Below are positions 17,850-24,808 of a stretch of DNA of 34,435 bases, piece after piece. Origin of the DNA: Candidatus Sabulitectum sp. (GTDB lineage: Bacteria > Fermentibacterota > Fermentibacteria > Fermentibacterales > JCC-6); contig JAGLDY010000034.1 of assembly GCA_023145375.1 (NCBI GenBank), positions 1 through 34,435 on the forward strand. Reading direction: 5' to 3'. The notes beneath the pieces are model-generated. The model saw nothing but the letters and a program-made list of their open reading frames with translations. It had not been told where the DNA came from and did no database searches. Within the stretch, counting starts at the first letter, position 1. Each line of letters begins with the position of its first letter. A program made the position numbers and the translations under genes.

Positions 17850-18974
17850 TTACTCTGTCAGGTGGAGAATAAGCACCTGCGGGTAGTTTTCAGGATTTGG
17901 ATCATATGCCGCAATCCCTCTGTCTGTGATAACAAAAGTGTGGCCTGAAAGGTTAAGCTCTGGGTCAGCAATTACAGTTTCTGCCGGTTCCGTGGCTCCA
18001 GGAGGAAAGAGGTCAAAGGCAGGATTTGATTCCCACCCTCTCTGCACCCAGATGTTTCCTTCTGAATCAACTCCAATAGAACCGGTTGCATAGTAATGGG
18101 AAGGCGGGTTGTATGTGGCACCTGCAAGCCTGCCTCCTCTGCCGGAAGCAGCCATTGCCTGCAATCTGTATTCGTATGCAGTGATGTCCTCCTGAATATC
18201 CTCTTCCGACTTTGCAACCGGTGAATAGTCAGGGAATCCAAGAGTGTATGCTTCAGACCCGTCAAGAGGGAACACGGAAACTGAATATTCTTCACTTACA
18301 GGGGCCGAATAGTAAATGTTCGTTCTGTCGGCTGCCAGCCCAGCCTGAGGCTTCATGAATCTTTCTATCATGTTTTCCGGCGAGAAACTGTCTTCTATCT
18401 CATAAAACACATGCATTGTCGGTCCTTCATAAATATCCTCCCAGAGAGCCACGGATGTTGTGACAACGCCTTCGTTTCTATTGAATCCACCTTGTTCTCC
18501 AGCAAATCCGCTTCCTGCACCGGTGATCACAAAAGGGGCCCTGCCTGTGAAGTCTGATATTGTTTCTAAATGCAGGAGGCTGCCGTCAAATACTTCTACT
18601 TCTCTGCTGAAGGGATCTGTTACGGCTATTCGTCCATCATCGAGACATGCTATTCCCCTGGGGCTGAGGAACTCTCCTGGAGCCTCCCCCTCTCCGCCGA
18701 GATCACCGAGAAAATCTCCTGATGGCGAAAACACTCGCACTATCTTCTTCTGACCATCAAGTATGACAACATCACCGGTGGGAGTGAAGTCCACGCCTTG
18801 TATTACCCCGAAGACAAAATTGGAATCTCCAAGTTCAACACCTATACGGGCTGCGATATGAAGCATTGGAACATCAGTTACCGCAGGAGTAACCACAGAG
18901 TTTGTTGTTGATGGCTCAGCTTTCCCGCAGGCAAGAAGGGAAAGGAGCAGTGCTGTTGTCAATAAGTATTTCAT
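17850..18974 (-). CDS. Six-bladed beta-propeller (NHL-like) lipoprotein
   Basis: A 374-residue lipoprotein with lipobox SLLAC and Cys16. NHL-like blades are visible: GVIQGVDFTPTGDVVILDGQKKIVRVFSPSG, then GEFLSPRGIACLDDGRIAVTDPFSREVEVFDG, and a late blade (YATGSIGVDSEGNIWVQRG). This matches the six-bladed propeller lipoproteins common in FCB genomes. They sit in the outer or inner membrane and probably bind ligands or partners; no enzymatic residues can be assigned. It may form a two-gene unit with the FadL-type barrel. A structured RNA element with terminator lies about 100 bases upstream on the same strand. Confidence 0.8.
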   Translation of the reverse strand: MKYLLTTALLLSLLACGKAEPSTTNSVVTPAVTDVPMLHIAARIGVELGDSNFVFGVIQGVDFTPTGDVVILDGQKKIVRVFSPSGDFLGDLGGEGEAPGEFLSPRGIACLDDGRIAVTDPFSREVEVFDGSLLHLETISDFTGRAPFVITGAGSGFAGEQGGFNRNEGVVTTSVALWEDIYEGPTMHVFYEIEDSFSPENMIERFMKPQAGLAADRTNIYYSAPVSEEYSVSVFPLDGSEAYTLGFPDYSPVAKSEEDIQEDITAYEYRLQAMAASGRGGRLAGATYNPPSHYYATGSIGVDSEGNIWVQRGWESNPAFDLFPPGATEPAETVIADPELNLSGHTFVITDRGIAAYDPNPENYPQVLILHLTE

Positions 18975-19072
18975 TGTGATCTCCCTGATCGATCAATTGT
19001 AACATTATTCGAGCCAAAGCTTCCTGAATCACGGAATATACTTGTGATGGCTGACGGGATTGTACAAAATGT

Positions 19073-19100
19073 AAAACCCGCCCCCGGTGAGAGGGGCGGG
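19073..19100 (-). terminator. Rho-independent terminator of the candidate RNA
   Basis: Stem CCCGCCCC / GGGGCGGG with an 8-base loop, followed on the minus strand by TTTTACATTTT. It is not the tRNA-Asp terminator, which has its own at 19249-19272, so a separate transcript must begin between them or run through. Confidence 0.7.
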
Positions 19101-19157
19101 ACCCGGACAGGCTTGGTAAAGAGGGAGGATACCAACCGTAGAAGTCCGGCAAGTGCT
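19073..19157 (-). ncRNA. Candidate small structured RNA with C-rich loop
   Basis: On the minus strand three nested or adjacent stems fit in about 85 nt. An outer CCGGAC / GUCCGG (19149-19144 with 19108-19103) encloses UUGGUA / UACCAA (19135-19130 with 19118-19113), whose 11-nt loop is UCCUCCCUCUU. An 8-bp GC stem CCCGCCCC / GGGGCGGG (19100-19077) follows, then UUUU (19076-19073). A TAATAT -10-like box lies at 19168-19163, with a poor -35. The loop is complementary to Shine-Dalgarno sequences, a trait of some trans-acting sRNAs. An alternative is a leader or attenuator for the lipoprotein gene starting at 18974. No known riboswitch, SRP or 6S consensus was recognised. Confidence 0.5.
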
Positions 19158-19248
19158 ATTTCATATTATGTTTCTCGAAACAAGTACAGAAATCATAAAC
19201 AATGTAATGCAGAAGTCAACCCCTCTCAATTCTTTCTTATTTGAATAC

Positions 19249-19272
19249 AAAAAAAAGGGGCATTTCTGCCCC
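19249..19272 (-). terminator. Terminator of tRNA-Asp
   Basis: On the minus strand GGGGCA-GAAA-TGCCCC (a GNRA tetraloop) is followed by eight T residues, 15 bases after the tRNA 3' end. Confidence 0.9.
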
Positions 19273-19286
19273 ATGAAAAGATACCT

Positions 19287-19363
19287 TGGCGACCCGAACG
19301 AGACTCGAACTCGTAACTTCCGGCGTGACAGGCCGGTGCTCTAACCAATTGAACTACCGGGCC
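19287..19363 (-). tRNA. tRNA-Asp (anticodon GTC)
   Basis: A 77-nt cloverleaf including an encoded CCA. Acceptor GGCCCGG pairs with TCGGGTC through two G-U pairs. The D arm is TAGTTCAATTGGTTAGAGCA. The anticodon arm CCGGC-CTGTCAC-GCCGG gives anticodon GTC, and the T arm is ACGAG-TTCGAGT-CTCGT. Discriminator G is typical of tRNA-Asp. Confidence 0.97.
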
Positions 19364-19377
19364 ACTCAAGGAGTGCA

Positions 19378-19405
19378 AATATCTCAAATTATTATGTTAT
19401 GTCAA
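19378..19405 (-). promoter_or_regulatory. Promoter of tRNA-Asp
   Basis: On the minus strand a consensus TTGACA (19405-19400), a 16-base spacer, then GATATT (19383-19378), placing the start a few bases before the tRNA 5' end. Confidence 0.65.
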
Positions 19406-19544
19406 GTCCCCATCAGAAAATACACCGTACTTCTTCTTCAAGCAGGATGAAAACAGGGCACTACTGCAGCTGGTCAACATGTAGTATTGTTTCATGAAAC
19501 TATTTTCAGAATGATTTAAGCAGTTTTGACTATTGGACAAAAAA

Positions 19545-20152
19545 ATGAAACATTTCATTTTCGTTCTGATGCTAATGACCACAATTCTTGCGGCTTCCTC
19601 TGTTGAGGTGGGATCTTCACAGTTCGGGGCTACCAAACCATTTTGTGCAAATTGAACGAGTTCACTCCGCTATCAGGTGATAGTTCGGGCAAGTGAATTC
19701 TGTGAAGCTATGATGATCAGCTCAATATCTTTTGTTGAGGCGCCCTCTCAGGGATCAGAAGCAACCTTCTATGAATTCTACCTGGATATGGGATACTGCT
19801 CAAACAACGAACTTGGTGCAAATTTCGAAGACAACTACATCGGCGGCTCAAAACAAGAGTATTTGAGAGAACCGGCAATGCAACCTTCTATGCCTTGGAC
19901 CCAACGATCTACTTCGATTCTCCCTTCTTCTTTGATCCGGCCAATGGAAATCTTATCATTGATGTTTCCTGGCCGGATGGAGAAAATGAATTCTACACAT
20001 ACAACTTCGCAACGGCACATAATTCCAGTGTATCAGGGAGCTTTTATGACTCCGAAGGTTACATTTACACGGATATGTCCCACCTTTTCATTGAGGGATT
20101 CTGGTCTTTGGAGCAGACGACATTTGCCGGAATCAAGAGCTCTTTCCTGTAA
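19545..20152 (+). pseudogene. Secreted protein with in-frame TGA at codon 37, copy A (frameshifted)
   Basis: The ATG at 19545 opens a signal peptide (MKHFIFVLMLMTTILAASS) and VEVGSSQFGATKPFCAN, then TGA at 19653 (codon 37). The same frame continues as TSSLRYQVIVRASEF and stays homologous to copy B up to GGSK near 19853. There an A-run of four (19850-19853) is one base short of what copy B predicts; the homology continues in the -1 frame (DPTIYFDSPFFFDPANGN ... FAGIKSSFL) to TAA at 20150. The product would be about 200 residues. The gene is therefore either decayed, mis-assembled at a homopolymer, or needs -1 slippage of tRNA-Lys on A-AAA-C. The TGA is discussed under copy B. Confidence 0.6.
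19658..19700 (+). promoter_or_regulatory. SECIS-like hairpin after the TGA of copy A
   Basis: GAGTTCACT (19658-19666) pairs with AGTGAATTC (19692-19700, one G-U), CCG with CGG, and CTATC with GATAG, closing the loop AGGT (19675-19678). Bulges UU and GCA lie on the 3' side. The apical loop starts 19 nt after the TGA and has G at its second position, within the usual bacterial SECIS layout as I recall it. Copy B has the same apical stem-loop at the same distance. Confidence 0.45.
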
Positions 20153-20229
20153 TCAGTATGTTCTTAAAAGCTCTGTGGCTATCCTGGTCAGGATTGAACT
20201 TTTCTACCTTTATTCTGTATAGAAGAGAG

Positions 20230-20340
20230 AGGTAGCTTTGTCCGGGTGTGTTAAACGAGGGGCTACCTGTTGTGAGAGGGATTTCGTATAGTTTCGTGAA
20301 ATAGATAGGGCGAGAGTCTCCTGTCTAAAGGCTCGTTTTT
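20230..20340 (+). promoter_or_regulatory. Possible structured leader of copy B
   Basis: A 7-bp stem AGGTAGC / GCTACCT (20230-20236 with 20262-20268) is followed by two mutually exclusive stems: GATAGG / CCTGTC (20304-20309 with 20320-20325), or CGAG...CCT / AGGCTCG (20311-20335) running into TTTTT (20336-20340). That is the form of an antiterminator/terminator choice, ending 14 bases before the ATG of copy B. Copy A has no similar leader. No known riboswitch was recognised. Confidence 0.35.
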
Positions 20341-20354
20341 GAAAGGACAGTTAG

Positions 20355-20957
20355 ATGAAAACCTCAATGCTGTTACTTCTGCTGGCAGTTCCCATGCTTC
20401 TTGCTGCCACGGTGGAAGTCGGTTCCGCTCAATTTGCAAACACTAAACCGTTCTGCGGCAATTGAACAGCCTCTCTACGCTATCAGGTGATAGTACAGGC
20501 AAGTGAGTTTTCCCAGCCTATGTCAATTACCTCCATTACTTTTAACCCATCTCCACCCGGAACAGAAGTAACATTTTTTGAGTACTATGTGGACCTTGGA
20601 TACTGTTCCAGTAATGAGCTGGGGGCAATTTATGAGAGCAACTATGTCAGTGGTTCCAAGACAAGGGTTTTTGAAAAAACAAGCAATGTGACTTTTTTCG
20701 CCGCTGACCCCACCATCTATTTCGATACTCCTTTCGTCTTTGATCCTGCTAATGGAAATCTCATAATCGAGATCGCATGGCCAGATGGTGAAGATGAAAT
20801 TTACACATACAGCTCAGGTACATCCGGTATTACCTGTATTAACGGCGACTACAATTCTCCAATAGGGGATGAGTTCTCAGACATGTCACACATGTTCATC
20901 AATGGCGATTTGGCTCTTGAACAGATGACATTTGCTGGAATAAAAGCATCATTCTAG
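20355..20957 (+). CDS. Secreted protein with in-frame TGA at codon 37, copy B (possible selenoprotein)
   Basis: AAAGGA precedes the ATG at 20355. The frame reads a signal peptide (MKTSMLLLLLAVPMLLAAT), VEVGSAQFANTKPFCGN, TGA at 20463 (codon 37), then TASLRYQVIVQASEF and on without interruption to TAG at 20955: 200 codons in all, counting the TGA. Read through, codons 34-37 form Cys-Gly-Asn-X, a CxxU redox-type motif if X is selenocysteine. The rest looks like an extracellular beta-sandwich (FFEYYVDLGYCSSNELGA, DPANGNLIIEIAWPDGEDE). Copy A has the same TGA at the same codon, and downstream the two proteins are conserved despite many synonymous differences, so translation past the TGA appears to be under selection. 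Alternatives are Trp readthrough, an inherited nonsense mutation, or restart at GTG 20487, which would lack a signal peptide. Confidence 0.6.
20469..20500 (+). promoter_or_regulatory. SECIS-like hairpin after the TGA of copy B
   Basis: CTATC / GATAG (20480-20484 with 20489-20493) closes the loop AGGT, with an outer GCCT / AGGC (20469-20472 with 20497-20500). The 17 bases CGCTATCAGGTGATAGT are identical in both copies including all third codon positions, while flanking synonymous sites differ. The apical loop starts 19 nt after the TGA, as in copy A. Confidence 0.45.
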
Positions 20958-20990
20958 TAAGACGCTGAATTCATACGCACAGGGAGAGCA

Positions 20991-22841
20991 GTGAAGTATC
21001 TGGTGATCCTCTTCTTTTTAGTACCTGCACTCTATGGACAGTGTCCTCTTGGTTTTGCACCAGACGAGGCCTGTGGCGCTGATGCTCCTTCCTGTGCATT
21101 GTTTACCGACAGCAATGGAGACAACCTCTGTGATAATGCGGCACTTCCGGGACAATCCACAGAGGAGGAACCGGAAGAGGCAGTTGAGCCTGAGCTGGAA
21201 CCAGAAGAACCTGAGATCTTTGAGGAAGCAGCAGCAGAGGTAGTAGTAGAGGAGGAGGTCGTTATCGATCCTTTCTGCCCCCTCGACCTATCCCCTCAGG
21301 ATGCCTGTTCTCAGGAAAACGCCCGGTGTACTTTCTATACCGATTCCAATGGAGACAACTTATGCGATAACGCCGGCTCTCAGCCGGCTCCGTCCGCAGA
21401 GGAAATAGTTGAGGAGCCAGAGGTTGAGGAAGAGCAGCCTGAACCCCAAATAGATCCGGTAGAAGAGGAAATAGTTGAGGAACCGGAGGTTGAGGAAGAG
21501 GTTTCTCCTGAAACAGACACTGTGGAAGTTCTGCATACTGACTGCCCTCTTGGGTTCACCGTAGAGGAAGCCTGTCAATCGGACGACCCCTTATGTACTC
21601 TTTTCAGGGACCTGGACGAGAACCAGATCTGCGATAACGGAATTGTGACAGCTGTGGAAGACACTTCTAATGGTGATGAGGTAAGTACATCGCATAGAGA
21701 GGGATGTTGTCCTTTTGGATACACCACAGATCAAGCATGCACCTCCGAGAACGCCGAATGCGCGTGCTATCTGGACTGGGATGAGAACCAGATCTGCGAT
21801 AACGGAATTGTGACAGCTGTGGAAGACACTTCTAATGGTGATGAGGCAAGTACATCGCATAGAGAGAGATGTTGTCCTTTTGGATACACCACAGATCAAG
21901 CATGCACCTTCGAGAACGCCGAATGCGCGTGCTATCTGGACTTGGATGAGAATGGTTTCTGCGATAACCCGGCACAGGGAGGGGATGCTACAGAATACCC
22001 TGCCGTTGTCGGGTGTCCGATGGGGCTTCCACCGGTAGCTGCATGTTCGGATTCCCTTGCCCTTTGCCCCCACTGGTACGGTGTCAGCTCACACACCACA
22101 TGTTCAAATCCCTCCGGTGGACAACGGCGGATCAACATCATTCTCATAACACTGGGTGTTCTTCTTCCCATATCAACATGGCTGTCCAGAAGATTCTATG
22201 GCAGAAGGATGAAAGACAGACTGAGGCGAAATACTGCCCATCATATAGTCAGGGGTGTTTCACTGATGATACTGGGCTTCGGTGTTCAGGGGTGTTTCTG
22301 TCCTCTGGGAACATTTCAATATGCGTTTACAGCTGGAGGCCTTGCATTCCTTGGTCTGACAGGAGTGCTTATCTTTGCGCTTCCCCTTGTGTTCAGCGCT
22401 TTCTTTGGAAGAGTTTTCTGTGGCTGGGTATGTCCGTTCGGAGCCCTGCAGGAATTCCTTTACCGTATTCATGTTCCAGGCAGATTCTCGCCTTCAGGTA
22501 AAGTTCATCACAGGCTGAAGCACCTGAGTAAGGTTATTCTCTTCGCCCTGGTTGCCGCAATACTCTTGAACAGGTTTGGTGTTATTTCTCTCCAGTGGCC
22601 TGCACCTTTTTGCAATATTGATCCTTTCCACACCATCTTCACCCTCTTTCTTTCCGGAAGCCTTGTGGTAGCAGGAGTTACCATTATTCTGGCCATCTTC
22701 ATCAGAAGATTCTTCTGTAAGTACCTCTGTTTTTATGGTGCAGCCCAGGCTATTATGGCAAAGCTGACACTCTGGAACAGGATAAAAGGCATCAAGAGAG
22801 CTGAGCCGGAGCTGGATTCTGACGAAGAATTTGATAAATAG
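20991..22841 (+). CDS. NapH-like membrane 4Fe-4S protein with exported Cys-rich repeat domain
   Basis: A 616-residue protein with a GTG start (AGGGAG site). After a signal sequence (MKYLVILFFLVPALYG) come five modules of the form CPxGxxxxxAC-x7-C-x4-DxxxNxxCDN (near 17, 100, 180, 240 and 295), plus a sixth degenerate one. They are separated by very acidic Glu/Pro linkers. The DSNGDNLCDN segments resemble calcium-binding loops; similar CxxG...DxDxDGxCD modules occur in other membrane 4Fe-4S proteins. From about 380 there are five or so membrane helices with GCFCPLGTFQYAF, Cys477-x3-Cys481-Pro (FCGWVCPFGALQEF) and Cys576-x3-Cys580 (FCKYLCFYGA), the NapH/CcoG-type cluster motifs. It probably carries electrons at the inner membrane. 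It starts 33 bases after copy B and may share its transcript. Confidence 0.85.
   Translation: MKYLVILFFLVPALYGQCPLGFAPDEACGADAPSCALFTDSNGDNLCDNAALPGQSTEEEPEEAVEPELEPEEPEIFEEAAAEVVVEEEVVIDPFCPLDLSPQDACSQENARCTFYTDSNGDNLCDNAGSQPAPSAEEIVEEPEVEEEQPEPQIDPVEEEIVEEPEVEEEVSPETDTVEVLHTDCPLGFTVEEACQSDDPLCTLFRDLDENQICDNGIVTAVEDTSNGDEVSTSHREGCCPFGYTTDQACTSENAECACYLDWDENQICDNGIVTAVEDTSNGDEASTSHRERCCPFGYTTDQACTFENAECACYLDLDENGFCDNPAQGGDATEYPAVVGCPMGLPPVAACSDSLALCPHWYGVSSHTTCSNPSGGQRRINIILITLGVLLPISTWLSRRFYGRRMKDRLRRNTAHHIVRGVSLMILGFGVQGCFCPLGTFQYAFTAGGLAFLGLTGVLIFALPLVFSAFFGRVFCGWVCPFGALQEFLYRIHVPGRFSPSGKVHHRLKHLSKVILFALVAAILLNRFGVISLQWPAPFCNIDPFHTIFTLFLSGSLVVAGVTIILAIFIRRFFCKYLCFYGAAQAIMAKLTLWNRIKGIKRAEPELDSDEEFDK
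21618..21947 (+). repeat. Two near-identical 165-bp tandem units inside the NapH-like gene
   Basis: Units 21618-21782 and 21783-21947 differ at only a few positions and encode 55 residues each (ENQICDNGIVTAVEDTSNGD ... CCPFGYTTDQAC). A third partial unit begins at 21948. Being in frame and nearly identical, they point to recent unequal recombination that changed module number. A shorter direct repeat (GAGGAAATAGTTGAGG) in the acidic linker near 21400 and 21465 shows the same tendency. Confidence 0.9.
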
Positions 22842-22843
22842 GA

Positions 22844-22865
22844 AAGGGGAGCAGAAGCTCCCCTT
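22844..22865. terminator. Bidirectional hairpin between convergent genes
   Basis: A perfect 9-bp stem AAGGGGAGC / GCTCCCCTT with loop AGAA, between the NapH-like gene and the minus-strand secreted protein gene. Read on the minus strand it ends in a short T tract (TTTCC). It probably limits transcription from both sides. Confidence 0.65.
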
Positions 22866-22885
22866 AAAACAGCAAGCTGGAAAAC

Positions 22886-24661
22886 CTATATCTTAATAAG
22901 TTTCAGTGTTGTCTGATCTAACCCCCCCAGTCGAGCAAGATAAACACCCGATGGTATTGTAGTACCTGCGGAATTCTGTCCATTCCATATCACAGTCTGA
23001 ACTGAATTTCCAGAGAAGACATCAATGGTATTAACCAGCCTCCCGGTCACATCAAATACCTCAAGTGAGGAGTTTTCTATTCCAGGTAGTAGATATGAGA
23101 AAGTGACAGAAGAGCTGAAAGGGTTCTCTGAGATGAGCAGCAACGGGTCTGTGAAGAGCACCGCTTCTTCCTCATCTTCTATGGAGGTTGGTATTCCCAT
23201 AAGTATATCATCGATATACCAGCCCTCCCTTGTACCGTTGTCATCTGATCCGAAGATGAACCTGATCTGCCCTGGACCTGCAAGAGAGTCCGGGTAGGTG
23301 ATACTGTACTGACTCCATGTAGACATTCCACTGAAGACATCAGTGCCGTCTGCAAATGGCCCTGAAGAGCCGGAAACTATCTGGTAAGTGCAGCCTGCTG
23401 GAAAGTCAATCCAGTTGCCGCATCTCTGGTACTGGAGGATACCGCCATCCAGAGCATCAGAGCCCTGGGTCTGCGCATCGATCCATGCCCAGAAGTTGAT
23501 CTGGCCGTATAGAGGGAGGTTGATGTACGGAGACATGAGGTAACCGAAATGGTGATTGGAGTAGTCTCCGGCTCCTGCATCACCGCATTTGAAACTGTAC
23601 TCCCCCCCTGCAGAGTAATTCTTCTCCGAGGAAACATGCCAGTCGTTGCCCCAGCCACCCTGTACCGATCCCCATGTCCAATCTTCTGCACCGGACTCAA
23701 CATCACATTCAAGACCATTCCCCACAGGCAGAGCAAAGAGAAGCTGCTCCTGATAACCACCATCGGCCATGAGAGTAAGCCTCACGTCGTAAACTTCGTC
23801 TGCAGGTGTAACAAGCGGAGCCAGAACCATGAAACTGGATGAACCATAGGTGGGGTCACCTGAAGCAATAGTGCCGTAAGTTACATAGTCTTCAATGATC
23901 GTAAGTTCCGGATTCAGAGATTGAAGAATCCCAAAGGCGTTCAAAAGAGGTTCCTCACTGTTGTTGGTCAACTGGATTCCAAGATCAATGGTCTCGCCCG
24001 GCTCAAAGGCGAAGTCTCCATCTCCCAGACTCTGGTCATCGGTTATCAGCCAGGTGATCTCTGCGTCTCCAACTCCGTTGCCATCAACCTCGATCCAGTC
24101 CCAGTAGGCATTGGGTTCATCCCCCATGTGGAACCCGAAAGAGCCGGGATGTGGATTGGGGTCTACTGCATTCAGTATCCAGCTGTCACCGGTGGAAGGA
24201 ACAACAATGGAAAGTGAGACATTTACGTCGTCACAAGTAAGAGTTAGCTCATACATAACTCCTGAAGGAAAGTCGGCATTGATAGAATTAAATATTGTTG
24301 ACTGAACCCCGTTTTCCACCAACCTGATCCTGGCTACATCATGATCAGGAGAGACGTACCCGTAGATTCCTGAATCGTCATCATCCAGTCTGGCACAGAT
24401 GCCAAAAGCATGAACTCCTCCGGTGCTAATGGAGATCTCTCCGTTTTCCAGGAAAGAAGCATCTACTGGTGTGAGGAAGGCTGGCGAGGAAGATGTGTTC
24501 CCATGAACCATTTCCCCAGACACAGACCAGTTTCCAGGTACACAGCGAGCTTCCCAGTCACTTATGTCGTTATCTTCAAAGTTATCATAGAAACTGAAAC
24601 TGTATGCGCTGGGAAGAAAGAGCGTTGAAATCACTACATACAATATAATTCTGTATCTCAT
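22886..24661 (-). CDS. Large secreted protein with C-terminal sorting domain
   Basis: A 591-residue exported protein. The ATG at 24661 starts the signal peptide (MRYRIILYVVISTLFLPSAYS) with AAAGGTGG upstream; ATGs at 24682 and 24721 are less likely. The first domain (FYDNFEDNDISDWEARCVPGNWSV, about 20-190) looks like a LamG-type jelly roll. A CARDB-like Ig segment (FAFEPGETIDLGIQLTNNS, about 205-310) follows, then a MAM/M6-peptidase-C-terminal-like jelly roll (DWTWGSVQGGWGNDWHVS ... GWYIDDILMGIP). The C-terminus is a FlgD/Por-type sorting domain (LEVFDVTGRLVNTI ... IPSGVYLARL). There is no catalytic motif, so adhesion or carbohydrate binding at the surface is likely. It is divergent from the methyltransferase gene. 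Confidence 0.75.
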   Translation of the reverse strand: MRYRIILYVVISTLFLPSAYSFSFYDNFEDNDISDWEARCVPGNWSVSGEMVHGNTSSSPAFLTPVDASFLENGEISISTGGVHAFGICARLDDDDSGIYGYVSPDHDVARIRLVENGVQSTIFNSINADFPSGVMYELTLTCDDVNVSLSIVVPSTGDSWILNAVDPNPHPGSFGFHMGDEPNAYWDWIEVDGNGVGDAEITWLITDDQSLGDGDFAFEPGETIDLGIQLTNNSEEPLLNAFGILQSLNPELTIIEDYVTYGTIASGDPTYGSSSFMVLAPLVTPADEVYDVRLTLMADGGYQEQLLFALPVGNGLECDVESGAEDWTWGSVQGGWGNDWHVSSEKNYSAGGEYSFKCGDAGAGDYSNHHFGYLMSPYINLPLYGQINFWAWIDAQTQGSDALDGGILQYQRCGNWIDFPAGCTYQIVSGSSGPFADGTDVFSGMSTWSQYSITYPDSLAGPGQIRFIFGSDDNGTREGWYIDDILMGIPTSIEDEEEAVLFTDPLLLISENPFSSSVTFSYLLPGIENSSLEVFDVTGRLVNTIDVFSGNSVQTVIWNGQNSAGTTIPSGVYLARLGGLDQTTLKLIKI

Positions 24662-24808
24662 AATAATAAACCCACCTTTCATGCCTAGTAGGAAGAAGAT
24701 GACATCAGTTGTCAAGGGCATTGAGTAAATAGTCGGGTTTGCAAGCTTTCAGGATTATTTCCTTAAGGGTATATTTGGCAGAGCATTATCAACCTGAGAG
24801 GAATATTC

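Noticed and set aside
19073-19157. SRP RNA, 6S RNA or a known riboswitch
   Set aside because: None of the conserved motifs (such as the SRP GGAAGCAGCC loop) is present on either strand; only generic stems and a terminator are seen.
19677-20222. Reading the region after the copy A TGA as an independent gene
   Set aside because: It would begin inside the hairpin without a ribosome site or signal peptide, while the upstream signal peptide is in frame and homologous to copy B; after the frameshift its translation loses all similarity.
19545-20957. Genome-wide reassignment of TGA to Trp
   Set aside because: TGA is the stop of the tetR, adaptor, first C25, glycosylase and several ferredoxin genes, including overlaps such as ATGA and TGATG, and TGG is used freely for Trp.
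21618-21947. CRISPR-like repeat array
   Set aside because: The 165-bp units are contiguous, in frame and coding, with no short repeats separated by unique spacers.
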